A stretch of 38,469 nucleotides of DNA from Hungatella sp. UBA3048 (GTDB lineage Bacteria > Bacillota > Clostridia > Lachnospirales > Lachnospiraceae): positions 3,380-41,848 of the forward strand of contig DFCS01000019.1 in assembly GCA_002367105.1 (NCBI GenBank), in the 5' to 3' direction. The notes beneath the pieces were generated by a model that saw only the letters and a program-made list of their open reading frames with translations, had not been told where the DNA came from and did not search any database. The position numbers and the translations under genes are program-made. Each line of letters begins with the position of its first letter. Within the stretch, counting starts at the first letter, position 1. This document shows, one piece after another, positions 23,143-31,220 of the stretch.

Positions 23143-23748
23143 TCAGCTGCCTTTTATCAAAAGAACCACCTTAATCATAAAAAACAGGAAAAGGAGAGAA
23201 GTTGCATAGGGTTGACGGGTTGCAACATAAATAAGAATGCAAAAAGCCTGTAACAGAATAGAGCCGGTTCTGCTAATGCTATACCACCTTTCATTCAAAA
23301 AATGTTGAGCAATTATTTGTGTGATACCCATCATTGCCATTAGAATAGGCGAAACAAGATATATTATCCATGTAACCATGCTTACGTCAGGGTTTGAAAA
23401 CAAACTCACTGTCCGAATCAGGTCACTGTCCTGTCGTGTATAAAGCGGAAGGAAATAAAAGGAGATTGTCATAATATCTAAAGTACCATAAACCAGACTG
23501 AAAATCTTATTTATATTAGTGCGGTTCTCATTTGCTGCAAGGGAAATCAACTCCTCACCTGACAACAACTCATCAATAGATACCGAGAAAAGTCTTGATA
23601 TATTTTTGAGCGAATCGATATTCGGGTATCCCTTGCCACTTTCCCATTTTGATATAGCCGTTCTTGAAACAAATAATTCTTCTGCAAGCTGTTCCTGCGT
23701 CCATTCTTTTCCTCTTCGTAATTGTTGTAATTTTTCGCCAAATTCCAT
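23143..23748 (-). CDS. XRE-family regulator with C-terminal membrane domain
   Basis: A 201-residue protein. Residues 1-60 are a Cro/CI-type helix-turn-helix: KLQQLRRGKEWTQEQLAEEL, FVSRTAISKWESGKGYPNID, then FSVSIDELLSGEE. The rest contains about four hydrophobic helices (SLVYGTLDIMTISFYFLPL, MVTWIIYLVSPILMAMMGI, ILLQAFCILIYVA, SLLFLFFMIKVVLLI). This clostridial architecture ties a DNA-binding head to the membrane and may sense envelope stress. The ATG at 23748 has AGGGGT seven bases before it; the upstream TTG is less likely. Targets are unknown. Confidence 0.85.
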   Translation of the reverse strand: MEFGEKLQQLRRGKEWTQEQLAEELFVSRTAISKWESGKGYPNIDSLKNISRLFSVSIDELLSGEELISLAANENRTNINKIFSLVYGTLDIMTISFYFLPLYTRQDSDLIRTVSLFSNPDVSMVTWIIYLVSPILMAMMGITQIIAQHFLNERWYSISRTGSILLQAFCILIYVATRQPYATSLLFLFFMIKVVLLIKGS

Positions 23749-23901
23749 ATACAATACCCCTATTAGTCATCAATTTTTCTGCTGCCATCAATAGGCACTT
23801 TGTATGCGGCAGGCATTGCGATACTGCAATACCCGCCTATCAGATATGCCCCATATCATGACTGCTTCATTTGTTGCAATCATAGTGACACTTTTCAGAT
23901 T

Positions 23902-23932
23902 GTTATACGATAACTTGTATAGAAGAATTATA
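23902..23932 (-). promoter_or_regulatory. possible promoter and dyad of the XRE regulator gene
   Basis: On the minus strand TGGTATAAT (an extended -10 box, TATAAT at 23932-23927) lies about 180 bases before the XRE start. Just downstream is the dyad GTTAT-ACG-ATAAC (23902-23914), a candidate autoregulatory site. No good -35 box is seen. The rest of the 23755-24275 gap is AT-rich with nothing else recognisable. Confidence 0.35.
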
Positions 23933-24275
23933 CCACAAAAAGAGTTTCAAATGGAGCACCAAGTGGGGAATTTGATTATATAAGAGGAAAGCTGGTTATA
24001 AAATTTGAAAATTTGAAGGTGAAAACAAAATGTGAAAATCGATTACAAAACGGGAATCTCGTTTTATATTCGATCCATTAATGTAGAACATTTTCCATAA
24101 ATGCATAATTTAGAACAAAAATAAACCAATTGAGGATATTACCACTCCCACTTTAGAAATAGACCTATATAATAAACCACCAAGAAGCATTTTTCCGTGT
24201 TACGTTATCCTGGATTGCTGGACTTTTCAGTAATACTGAATGAAATTTTAGAATTTAAAGGAGAAGATAAATAAA

Positions 24276-25157
24276 GTGAAAAGTAAGCATGCAGATTTGT
24301 TATTGATATTAATTACCGCTATATGGGGATTGTCCTTTCCAATTATGAGAAATTCTCTTGTTTTTATCTCTGAAATTACATATTTGTTTTATAGATTTAC
24401 ACTGGCGAGTTTGGTTTTGTTCGTTATATTTCGTAGAAAATATAAGAAAATCAATAGGACAGTTCTATTTAAAGGTGTGTTATTGGGTATTTCATTATCT
24501 GGTGCTTTAGGTTTTACTGTAGTTGCATTACAATTTACAACCGCCTCAAATGTCGCTTTTATTACAGGATTAAATATTGTTATTGTACCATTAGCTTCAA
24601 ATATTATTTTGAGGAAAAAGATTGATATAATTAAAAAGATAAGTATTATATTGGCATTATTCGGCTTGTTTTTTATCTCAGGCGGTGTGGAGTTAAGATT
24701 TAATTGTGGGGATTTTTTTGCGCTTTTATGTGCATTGTGTATCTCGGCTCAAATTATTTTAACAGATATTTTCGCTAAAGAAGAAGACCCGATTACATTA
24801 GGTTGTTTGCAGGTTAATATAGCTGCAATAATTTATTTTATTATGTGTTTCATTGGAGGCGGAGATTTTTCCTTTAAAATAAATACTATTGTTGTTATAA
24901 CTATTTTCATCACTGGCATTGCGGGCACAGCGTTAGCATTTGTAGGACAAACGTACATACAAAAATATACTACACCCTCTCATGTGGCAATTATTTTTAT
25001 TCTGGAGCCTGTGTTTGGTGCGGTTTTTGCTTTATTAATACCAAAATTAGACGGTACAATAGAAATGATTTCACCGATGAAGGCAATAGGATGTATCCTT
25101 CTCATTGCTTCAATGTTGCTTACAGAAATTTGCAGTAGGAGAAATACTGCTACATGA
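24276..25157 (+). CDS. EamA-family drug/metabolite transporter
   Basis: A 293-residue protein with ten predicted helices in two EamA repeats. The first begins LLLILITAIWGLSFPIMRNSL and contains YRFTLASLVLF; the second covers LLCALCISAQIILTDIFA and ends with IIFILEPVFGAVFALLIP. These are the usual landmarks of 10-TMS DMT exporters. Substrate unknown. Start is a GTG at 24276 with AAAGGAG 12 bases upstream. It appears to be transcribed alone. Codon usage is AT-rich compared with the operon upstream. Confidence 0.87.
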   Translation: MKSKHADLLLILITAIWGLSFPIMRNSLVFISEITYLFYRFTLASLVLFVIFRRKYKKINRTVLFKGVLLGISLSGALGFTVVALQFTTASNVAFITGLNIVIVPLASNIILRKKIDIIKKISIILALFGLFFISGGVELRFNCGDFFALLCALCISAQIILTDIFAKEEDPITLGCLQVNIAAIIYFIMCFIGGGDFSFKINTIVVITIFITGIAGTALAFVGQTYIQKYTTPSHVAIIFILEPVFGAVFALLIPKLDGTIEMISPMKAIGCILLIASMLLTEICSRRNTAT

Positions 25158-25368
25158 AGAGAAAATTGACCGATTCAGTGGTTGTGTTAAGCTTTTTGAT
25201 GTTGTGCTAGAAATGCCTAGGATTGACAATACGCTGACTTTTATAGAAAGTTTTTTGTCGTTAAAGGATTTATTAATAATCCGGGCTGAAACGGTACTTA
25301 CAATTCACAAAATAAAGGGACTTAACGCATACTAAAAACTAATGAATATTAATGACTATTATTGAAAA

Positions 25369-25400
25369 CAAAAAAGCAAGGCGTACGTCTTGCTTTTTTG
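25369..25400 (+). terminator. intrinsic terminator after the EamA gene
   Basis: CAAAAAAGCAAG at 25369-25380 pairs with CTTGCTTTTTTG at 25389-25400, eight-base loop, T run inside the right arm. It lies about 210 bases past the EamA stop; the stretch between holds no convincing gene. It is A/T-symmetric and may work on both strands. Confidence 0.85.
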
Positions 25401-25489
25401 TTAGTATTTATATTATATGATTAATGCGTTGTATCGATGAAATCTCATAGGGCCGCATTAATTAAGTACTGTAAACGTGGGAAAACTTA

Positions 25490-25580
25490 CGATCAGCAGT
25501 TGACCTTATTAGTGTTAATATTCAAATGTTTTAGGTATGACTCATTGTTTGTCATAAATGTTAAGCTGCCGTGCTGATCG
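25490..25580. repeat. short inverted repeat in an intergenic region
   Basis: CGATCAGCA at 25490-25498 and TGCTGATCG at 25572-25580 are perfect inverted copies 73 bases apart. The 25401-25651 stretch between the terminator and the ClbS-family gene holds no gene that I can support. The repeat may be a remnant of a small mobile element. Confidence 0.35.
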
Positions 25581-25651
25581 TTTGAAATGGAGACTTTCCT
25601 GTGGTATTGGTAAATTGGGTAATTTATCACTTGCGCTACGTTACCCCCTCC

Positions 25652-26194
25652 CTACATATTTAAGCACCTTTTTTTGTGTGCCCTTAGTTTTTTCATAGCC
25701 CAATCGTAATGACTTGCTGTAACGCTGACAAAATATGAACCTAAAGTGCTTCCTCCAACCCATTTATAAATATCTTTAGAAAACAGCTCTTCATTTGAAA
25801 ATGTTTCTGCTAATTTCATAACTTCGGAATGGGATTTTTTATACATATTCTTTGCATCGTCTAATGGTGTGTTTTGATGCTTTTTCCAAAACTCCACATT
25901 CATATCTCCGTAAGTTTTCCAGTTATAAGGCTCTGGTATAAACGGTTTATTTTCTCCATCTCTATTAGCTTGTACCCAATTAAGCAACAGTTGATGCCAT
26001 TCATAGAGATGAATCAGAACATCTCTAAGATTTTTATCTCTGCCCCAATGGGCTTCTTTCTTTTTAGTATCTTCTGTAAAATCAAATGAAGTTGACAATT
26101 CTACCTCTTTCAATTCAGCAATAAGCTCGTTCAGTTTCTCGTAATTGCTAATTGACGCTGTTATCATATCTGACTTTGTTGCTGCTCTGCCCAT
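25652..26194 (-). CDS. ClbS/DfsB-family four-helix bundle protein
   Basis: A 180-residue cytoplasmic protein of the DUF1706 (ClbS/DfsB) family in the DinB-like superfamily. Landmarks are the N-terminal MGRAATKSDMITASISNYEK, KKKEAHWGRDKNLRDVLIHL, YEWHQLLLNWV, EPYNWKTYGDMNVEFWKKHQ and the C-terminal TASHYDWAMKKLRAHKK. The namesake ClbS protects colibactin producers by opening its cyclopropane warhead; most relatives are uncharacterised. AAGGAGG lies nine bases before the ATG. It follows the zinc-ribbon gene by about 40 bases on the same strand, which suggests co-transcription under the WYL regulator's element. Confidence 0.87.
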   Translation of the reverse strand: MGRAATKSDMITASISNYEKLNELIAELKEVELSTSFDFTEDTKKKEAHWGRDKNLRDVLIHLYEWHQLLLNWVQANRDGENKPFIPEPYNWKTYGDMNVEFWKKHQNTPLDDAKNMYKKSHSEVMKLAETFSNEELFSKDIYKWVGGSTLGSYFVSVTASHYDWAMKKLRAHKKRCLNM

Positions 26195-26233
26195 GTAATT
26201 ATCCTCCTTATGGTATCAAGACCAAATACTAAA

Positions 26234-26568
26234 TTATGTTGTTTTCCAAGGCTTGAGTGTCGGAAAAAACTCTTTCATCATATTACAAGCTTCATCTTCT
26301 GTCATAGCCGAATTAGCCATAACCATGTGGGGAATACAAAACTCAATGATTTCATCCATTGTGCAATCACTTGAAAATGCACCGTTTTTAAACAATATTT
26401 GCAGTAGTCTTCATTTTTGCTGCCGTTTGCATTGCTCCCATACATTTCATCGGTATTGCCCATTGGCATACCACAACTCTCGCAAAAATTATCGCTCTTT
26501 TTTAACCCTCCCCCAAATATAATTTGTATAACTACAATTAAATAATAGCACACAAACTCTGACACCAT
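26234..26568 (-). pseudogene. zinc-ribbon protein gene split by a -1 frameshift
   Basis: Frame 1 encodes NFCESCGMPMGN and EDYCKYCLK, the start of a small putative zinc-ribbon family (CxSCGMP...DYCKYC). The family then continues with a short helical part, which is found here in the -1 frame: NGAFSSDCTMDEIIEFCIPH, MVMANSAMTEDEACNMMKEF and FPTLKPWK, stop at 26236-26234. The switch falls in TTTAAAA (forward 26386-26392). No ATG lies between the GGGGGAGGG sequence and the first cysteine; the only ATG (26568) overlaps the promoter element. A broken gene is most likely, but the heptamer fits a programmed -1 site. Confidence 0.7.
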
Positions 26569-26574
26569 CTGTCA
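26560..26574 (-). promoter_or_regulatory. TGACA-N5-TGTCA dyad before the zinc-ribbon gene
   Basis: TGACA (26560-26564) and TGTCA (26570-26574) form an inverted repeat with a five-base spacer. The right arm, read on the minus strand, is part of TTGACA, a -35 box. The preceding bases CCTTGACA are shared with the element at 27508-27522. A -10-like TATTAT lies too far (22 bases) to be canonical. The WYL gene's stop codon falls in this element. Confidence 0.6.
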
Positions 26575-27468
26575 AGGTTTATTTTTTCTGTAAATTTTCA
26601 TTGCTTCATCGGACAAAACTTTACGCAAATAAGTAGGCTCTATCACTTCAACATACACTCCAAAGGAAAGAAGATACCCAATCAGCCATGTGTCCTCCGG
26701 CATATAGGCAGCCGCAATAAAATCTCCGTTTTCTTGTTCTGTAAGTTCATCATCTTTAAACTCGTCATAAACACGGTAAGCCATTTCTTTAGGGAAGCGA
26801 AGCACGATTTTGTTGTAGCCATTCTGCTTTGTATCTTGTAACTCAGGAAATTCAACAGGAATAAAATCCTCATCCAAAAGTTCGCAGTCGATAATTCGAT
26901 TTATTTTAAAAAGACGAAAATCATTATTTTTTGTGCAATAGGCTTTAACATACCATTCTTTTGATTTGTAATAGAGCTTTAAAGGGTGGATTTTTCTCGT
27001 TGTTTTTTTGAAGTGGGAACTTACATAAATAATAGTTGCGACTTTGTGCGTGATAGCTGCCTTTTTCAATAGCTCAAACTTAGCATTATCCTGTGTTTTG
27101 CTGCCCCAACGACTAAAATCTACTTCAAACCAATTTTCTGAATGTGTGTTAAAAAGTGCAGAGAGTTTAGTCAACAGTTCTTTTTCATAAGTGTTATCTA
27201 TAACGGACAAACTTTGCAAGGCGGATAATATATCGTGCTTTTCTTTATCCGAAAAAAAGGCTTTATCCAATACATAATTATCAAGAATTTGTATTCCACC
27301 ACTTCTGCCTGTTGTAACATAAATGGGAATACCAGCACTACTAATCACATCTACATCACGATAAATTGTTCTAACGGAAACCTCGAATTTTTCTGCCAAT
27401 TCTGGAGCAGTAACACGTCCTTTTTCTAAAATAAAGTAGATAATCTTAAACAACCGACTTTCTTTCAA
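26572..27468 (-). CDS. HTH-type regulator with WYL domain (YafY family)
   Basis: A 298-residue transcription factor. Residues 1-60 form an HTH_11 winged helix (SRLFKIIYFILEKGRVTAPE, LAEKFEVSVRTIYRDVDVIS). The WYL domain occupies about 120-215 with IHPLKLYYKSKEWYVKAYC and FRLFKINRI, and a WCX-type C-terminal domain follows (IVLRFPKEMAYRVYDEF). The TTG start at 27468 is chosen because GGAGG lies seven bases upstream. The promoter carries the same TGACA-N5-TGTCA element as the following zinc-ribbon gene, so autoregulation plus control of its neighbours is likely. WYL domains often sense nucleic acids or small ligands; the signal is unknown. Confidence 0.88.
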   Translation of the reverse strand: MKESRLFKIIYFILEKGRVTAPELAEKFEVSVRTIYRDVDVISSAGIPIYVTTGRSGGIQILDNYVLDKAFFSDKEKHDILSALQSLSVIDNTYEKELLTKLSALFNTHSENWFEVDFSRWGSKTQDNAKFELLKKAAITHKVATIIYVSSHFKKTTRKIHPLKLYYKSKEWYVKAYCTKNNDFRLFKINRIIDCELLDEDFIPVEFPELQDTKQNGYNKIVLRFPKEMAYRVYDEFKDDELTEQENGDFIAAAYMPEDTWLIGYLLSFGVYVEVIEPTYLRKVLSDEAMKIYRKNKP

Positions 27469-27494
27469 ACAATCACCTCCTATGTCATTATTGT

Positions 27495-27523
27495 AGTATA
27501 TTAACCATGACACTGTATGTCAA
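27495..27523 (-). promoter_or_regulatory. consensus promoter with embedded operator for the WYL regulator
   Basis: On the minus strand TTGACA (27523-27518) and TATACT (27500-27495) are separated by 17 bases. The -35 box is one arm of TGACA-CTGTA-TGTCA (27508-27522), the same inverted repeat found at 26560-26574. The arrangement fits steric repression by a dimer. Confidence 0.75.
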
Positions 27524-27582
27524 GGTTAGAAGAACACGAAAAAAATACTACTTAACATAAAATTCTGTTTTTTCTCTTTTTG

Positions 27583-27789
27583 CAAGATGAAATTGCTGTC
27601 CGCACCGCCCGCAATCCCGGTGGTACCGGAAATCATATTCAGCGGATCGCAGTCACCGGTTTTTCTCAGATGGTGAACCAGAACGATGGCGAGGCGATGA
27701 TTGTCTGCAAACTGCTTGAGTGTGCTGATGTCATCATAATCGGCGGCGTAGGGATTGACGCTCTTTTTGGTACTTTCATTGTAGAAAAG
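27583..27789 (-). pseudogene. remnant of a RepA/AAA_25-type replication ATPase
   Basis: The minus strand encodes about 65 residues with NPYAADYDDISTLKQFADNH, RLAIVLVHHLRKTGDCDP and MISGTTGIAGGADSNFIL. This is the Walker B strand/HLRK sensor region of RecA-like helicases of the RepA (AAA_25) type found on plasmids, phages and conjugative elements. Stops lie upstream and no Walker A part is present. It is a leftover of a mobile element. Base composition is richer in G+C than the flanks. Confidence 0.75.
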
Positions 27790-27861
27790 ATTGTGGTATT
27801 GTTATATCGAGAATTAAAAGAATTTTATTTTACTTAAATCTATTCTTTGCAGGAGGACGCT

Positions 27862-28941
27862 ATGGAGATCACCTATCCTTTCGCCAAGGTTTTTGCCGAT
27901 AACACAAACAGACTTAATGTGTTTTTTCTGCATGATACCGAACATTCCACCTTTCAGCAGATTGGCGAGATAGGAGGTGGCATCGTAGATTTCTGCGAAC
28001 TTGATTTTTCGGCTGTCCGGGAAAAAGTAAAGGCACTGGAAACTATGACGGTTACCAATGCTGATTTTGAAGATGTTAAAGCAGGATTTTATGAAGCAGT
28101 CGATCTGCTCAAGGACAAGCATCCCTATGTCCACTTCTTTTTGAACAGTGAAGTGGTGCGGACACTCTGGGTGTCCGAAAAGTCCATAGGAGAACAGATT
28201 GATTATTTGCAGTTTCTTTTTCACTACTGTTTCGATCTGCAGATACAGTACAGCGAGGCGTTGGAGTTTTGTCTGAATACACAGATGCTGACCGAGTACA
28301 CACTTTCTGAGCGTTATGTGATGTTCTGCAATCTGCATCCTGATTTTCCAAAACATATGCTCCGCTCCATGTATGGGATTGCACCGATGGCGCATGGACG
28401 ATTCGATACAAGCAAGCTGATACAGTTTGACAATCCCGGAGAGGTTGATGCGAAAGCGGTGCTGCAGAACATTCACCGGGACAGCGACTATTCCGTCAGC
28501 CTGTGGCAGTATTTTGCTATCCAGCACTTAGAGGAAATGCTCCACCTTGAATTCATGGAGATGATCAAGCGGGGGATCCGCATCAAACGCTGTACCCTGT
28601 GCGACAGGTACTTTGTGCTTGCGGATAAGCGCAAGCGTGATTATTGCGACAGAATTTACAAGGGCAAGCGCACCTGCAAGCAGTTAGGGGCAAAGCAGAA
28701 GTTTCATGAGTCCGTTAGCGATGATATTTATCTGGTGCAGTTTCAAACCATCTACAACCGAATGTACTCCCGGTATTACCGTATGGATGCTTGGGATAGC
28801 GATAAGCCTACGAACAAAATAACGGAGGAAGAGTTTAAAGCTTGGATTGCTGACGCTTCTAACGCAAGGCAGGAATATAGACAAGGAACAATTTGCGGAG
28901 AAGATTTTCTGGTACGGATAAGCAAAAACATTGATAGGTAA
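27862..28941 (+). CDS. DUF6076-like protein with C-terminal zinc knuckle
   Basis: A 359-residue soluble protein. The N-terminal 235 residues are helical and without a catalytic motif that I recognise. The C-terminal part has Cys244, Cys247, Cys262 and Cys272 in RCTLCDRYFVLADKRKRDYC and GKRTCKQLG, a likely zinc-binding knuckle rich in basic residues. The pattern recalls DUF6076 proteins that travel with clostridial integrative elements. Function unknown. AGGAGG lies five bases before the ATG at 27862. It directly follows the replication-ATPase remnant. Confidence 0.7.
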   Translation: MEITYPFAKVFADNTNRLNVFFLHDTEHSTFQQIGEIGGGIVDFCELDFSAVREKVKALETMTVTNADFEDVKAGFYEAVDLLKDKHPYVHFFLNSEVVRTLWVSEKSIGEQIDYLQFLFHYCFDLQIQYSEALEFCLNTQMLTEYTLSERYVMFCNLHPDFPKHMLRSMYGIAPMAHGRFDTSKLIQFDNPGEVDAKAVLQNIHRDSDYSVSLWQYFAIQHLEEMLHLEFMEMIKRGIRIKRCTLCDRYFVLADKRKRDYCDRIYKGKRTCKQLGAKQKFHESVSDDIYLVQFQTIYNRMYSRYYRMDAWDSDKPTNKITEEEFKAWIADASNARQEYRQGTICGEDFLVRISKNIDR

Positions 28942-28963
28942 ATGTCCTTTGCGCTATTTTTCT

Positions 28964-28992
28964 TTGAACATTTCGCGCTTAAGAAATATAAT
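28964..28992 (+). promoter_or_regulatory. promoter of the HTH remnant and two-component operon
   Basis: TTGAAC at 28964-28969 and a perfect TATAAT at 28987-28992 with a 17-base spacer, 34 bases before the ATG at 29026. Confidence 0.75.
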
Positions 28993-29025
28993 AGATGAAA
29001 AGAATGGAAACGAGAGGAATCTGTA

Positions 29026-29143
29026 ATGGAATATATCAGCGCAAGAGAAGACCGAGCAATGGGGCTTGACCGCCCGGATGATCAATTACTGCTGTGCAAA
29101 CGGGCGCAAGCCCGCAGCGAAGAATAAGGAGCGTGACCTATGA
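29026..29143 (+). pseudogene. frameshifted excisionase-like helix-turn-helix gene
   Basis: ATG at 29026 begins MEYISARE, the usual N-terminus of small excisionase-like HTH proteins. The family sequence then continues in another frame: TEQWGLTARMINYCCANGRK followed by PAAKNKERDL and a stop at 29141-29143. In the first frame the product would be a meaningless 33-mer ending at 29127. A one-base insertion (or two-base loss) near 29050 explains it. The domain is also short at its C-terminus. AGAGGA precedes the start and the histidine kinase gene starts inside its end. Confidence 0.65.
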
Positions 29144-30426
29144 ACAATTTGCTTTCATTAATCCGGGGCAGCTTTTTAGATAAGAGCCTCGATTTGCGCA
29201 TCCGGCTGTTCAACATCCTGGCGATGTCGGGCGTGGTGGTCAGCCTTGTATCCGCCATCGTGTCCGCCGCTATGGGGGAAAAGCTGCAAAATGCCGCTGT
29301 GTACCTGATATACGCCCTGCTTGCGTCGGCCCTGTTGTGGTATGCAAGCAAAAGCGGCCGGTATCAGCTCTGCTACATGATTACCATTGTGACTATTTTC
29401 CTCATAGGCTTCCCCTTCTTTTTCTTCAACAACGGCGGATACTACGGGGCAATCCCTTACTTCTTTGTCTTCGCCCTTGTCTTTACCGCTTTTATGCTGG
29501 AGGGGAAAACCGCCTTTCTCATGGTGGGGGTGGAAATGCTCCTCTATGTCGGGCTGTGCCTGTATGCCTACTTTTTCTTTATCCCGGAGGATTTTTACAT
29601 AAGCAGCCGGAATGTGATGATTACCGCTGTGTTTGGTTTTGTGGTGGTGGGGCTTGCCCTAAGTACCGTCATGCTGCTGCAATTTAAACTCTATAACGAA
29701 CAGCAAAAAAAGCTGGACGAGCAGAACCACATTCTCCAAAGGGCCAGCCGTGCAAAGACAGAATTTCTCTCCAACACCTCCCACGAGATGCGCACGCCAT
29801 TGACAGTAATCTCTGTGAATGTGCAGACGGTGGCAGAAATTTTAGAGGACATGGAGGTAAAGGACGCGGAGGCAGCGGAACTGCTCCAGAGCGCACAACA
29901 AGAGATTATGCGGCTGGCCCGTATGGTGGGCGGAATGCTGAATCTGGCCTCTATGAGCGAAAACACCGACAAACAGACGGTGAATCTTTCTACACTCCTG
30001 CGCAGCAGCGCGGAAATGTTCTCTCTGCACCTGCAAAAGCGGAGCAATCTTCTGAAAACGGATATTGCTGACGGCCTGGAGGTGTATGGTAATGCCGATC
30101 TGCTGGCACAGGTGGTGGCAAATCTCCTGCAAAACGCAGCCGCCTACACCGAACAGGGCGAAATTACTCTGCGGGCGGAAAAAACAGGGCGTGTAATTTT
30201 GGTGGCGGTGGCGGATACCGGCACAGGCATATCCGCCGAACTTCTGCCCCATGTGTTTGAACGGGGTGTTTCCACAGGCGGCACGGGCTTCGGCCTGTAC
30301 CTATGCAAGACGGTGGTGGAATCCCATGGCGGGCGGATTTGGATTGAGAGCACTCAGGGCAGTGGCACAAGGTTGACATTTGCCCTGCCTGCCTATGAAG
30401 GGCAATTTGGAGGTGAGGACGCATGA
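29140..30426 (+). CDS. sensor histidine kinase
   Basis: A 428-residue membrane kinase. About six hydrophobic helices span residues 22-182 with no large extracellular sensor. A short coiled coil (NEQQKKLDEQNHILQ) leads to the dimerisation/phospho-acceptor box FLSNTSHEMRTPLT with His215. The ATPase domain shows the N box ANLLQNAAAY, G1 DTGTGIS, F box HVFERG and G2 GTGFGLYLCK. This is an HPK1-type kinase with a membrane-embedded sensor. AAGGAG lies nine bases upstream. The stop overlaps the regulator's start by four bases (ATGA), so the two are coupled. The signal is unknown. Confidence 0.92.
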   Translation: MNNLLSLIRGSFLDKSLDLRIRLFNILAMSGVVVSLVSAIVSAAMGEKLQNAAVYLIYALLASALLWYASKSGRYQLCYMITIVTIFLIGFPFFFFNNGGYYGAIPYFFVFALVFTAFMLEGKTAFLMVGVEMLLYVGLCLYAYFFFIPEDFYISSRNVMITAVFGFVVVGLALSTVMLLQFKLYNEQQKKLDEQNHILQRASRAKTEFLSNTSHEMRTPLTVISVNVQTVAEILEDMEVKDAEAAELLQSAQQEIMRLARMVGGMLNLASMSENTDKQTVNLSTLLRSSAEMFSLHLQKRSNLLKTDIADGLEVYGNADLLAQVVANLLQNAAAYTEQGEITLRAEKTGRVILVAVADTGTGISAELLPHVFERGVSTGGTGFGLYLCKTVVESHGGRIWIESTQGSGTRLTFALPAYEGQFGGEDA

Positions 30427-31091
30427 ATGAAAAACTGATTCTGCTGGTGGAGGACAACGAGAAAATCATGCATGGCAACGAGCGTATGCTCCGGCGGCGG
30501 GGCTATAGGGTTGTTATGGCGCTGACCATTGGGGAGGCTCGCAAAGCACTTGAGGCGCGGATGCCGGACCTGATTGTGCTGGACATTATGTTGCCGGACG
30601 GCAGCGGACTGGACTTTATGGCAGAATTGCGGCAGCACTCGCGGGTGCCGATTCTGCTGCTGACGGGACTGACCACACCGGAGGACGTTGTGCGGGGCTT
30701 AAGGTTGGGGGGCGACGATTATCTCTCCAAGCCCTACGATTTCGGGGTTCTGCTGGCACGAGTAGAGGCCCTTTTGCGCCGGGCGGAGCAAATCCCAGAA
30801 AAGCTGACCCATGACCGCTTATCTCTTGATGTGGCAGCGGGTTTAGCCACGCTGGACGGAGCCGATCTGCTTCTGACTCAAAAGGAGTTTGCCCTGCTGC
30901 TGCTCTTCACGCAGAATGCGGGATGCTTTATCAGCGCCGAATACCTGTATGAAAAGGTGTGGAAGCAACCTATGGTGGGAGACAGTCAGGCGTTCAAAAA
31001 GACCCTTTACCGCCTGCGGGAGAAAATCAAGGGCAGCGGATGGCGAATCGAGCTGTCAAGAGGCGAGGGGTACAGCTTCGAGCGAGAATAA
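30423..31091 (+). CDS. OmpR-family response regulator
   Basis: A 222-residue regulator paired with the preceding kinase. The receiver domain (1-120) has the acidic pocket VEDN, the phosphorylation site Asp54 in IVLDIMLPDGSG, and the conserved lysine in DDYLSKPYDF. The C-terminal winged helix (about 130-220) includes LLLTQKEFALLLLFTQNAG, SAEYLYEKVW, and the recognition part FKKTLYRLREKIKGS. Targets are unknown; the surface-protein genes directly downstream are the natural guess, although a terminator lies between. Confidence 0.93.
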   Translation: MNEKLILLVEDNEKIMHGNERMLRRRGYRVVMALTIGEARKALEARMPDLIVLDIMLPDGSGLDFMAELRQHSRVPILLLTGLTTPEDVVRGLRLGGDDYLSKPYDFGVLLARVEALLRRAEQIPEKLTHDRLSLDVAAGLATLDGADLLLTQKEFALLLLFTQNAGCFISAEYLYEKVWKQPMVGDSQAFKKTLYRLREKIKGSGWRIELSRGEGYSFERE

Positions 31092-31111
31092 TCAATTTCA
31101 TAAAATATATT

Positions 31112-31153
31112 GCGGCGAAAAGGACAATTATGGAACTTTCGCCGCTTTTTATT
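31112..31153 (+). terminator. intrinsic terminator of the two-component operon
   Basis: GCGGCGAAA at 31112-31120 pairs perfectly with TTTCGCCGC at 31137-31145, 16-base loop, then TTTTTATTTT. It ends 60 bases after the response-regulator stop. Confidence 0.88.
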
Positions 31154-31220
31154 TTGCCCTGTAATAAAATAATAGTGAGCCAAACAGGCAATTTGATTTA
31201 ATAGTTGGGAGGTGGTTCAT

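Noticed and set aside
22962..23253. Several overlapping plus-strand frames of 65-82 codons
   Set aside because: They cross a strong terminator hairpin and the XRE gene's 3' end on the other strand; no ribosome binding sites.
25105..25335. 76-codon plus-strand frame overlapping the EamA end
   Set aside because: It starts inside EamA in another frame, has no ribosome binding site and no recognisable sequence.
27580..27837. 85-codon plus-strand frame
   Set aside because: The opposite strand carries a clear RepA-like ATPase fragment; the plus frame is its shadow.
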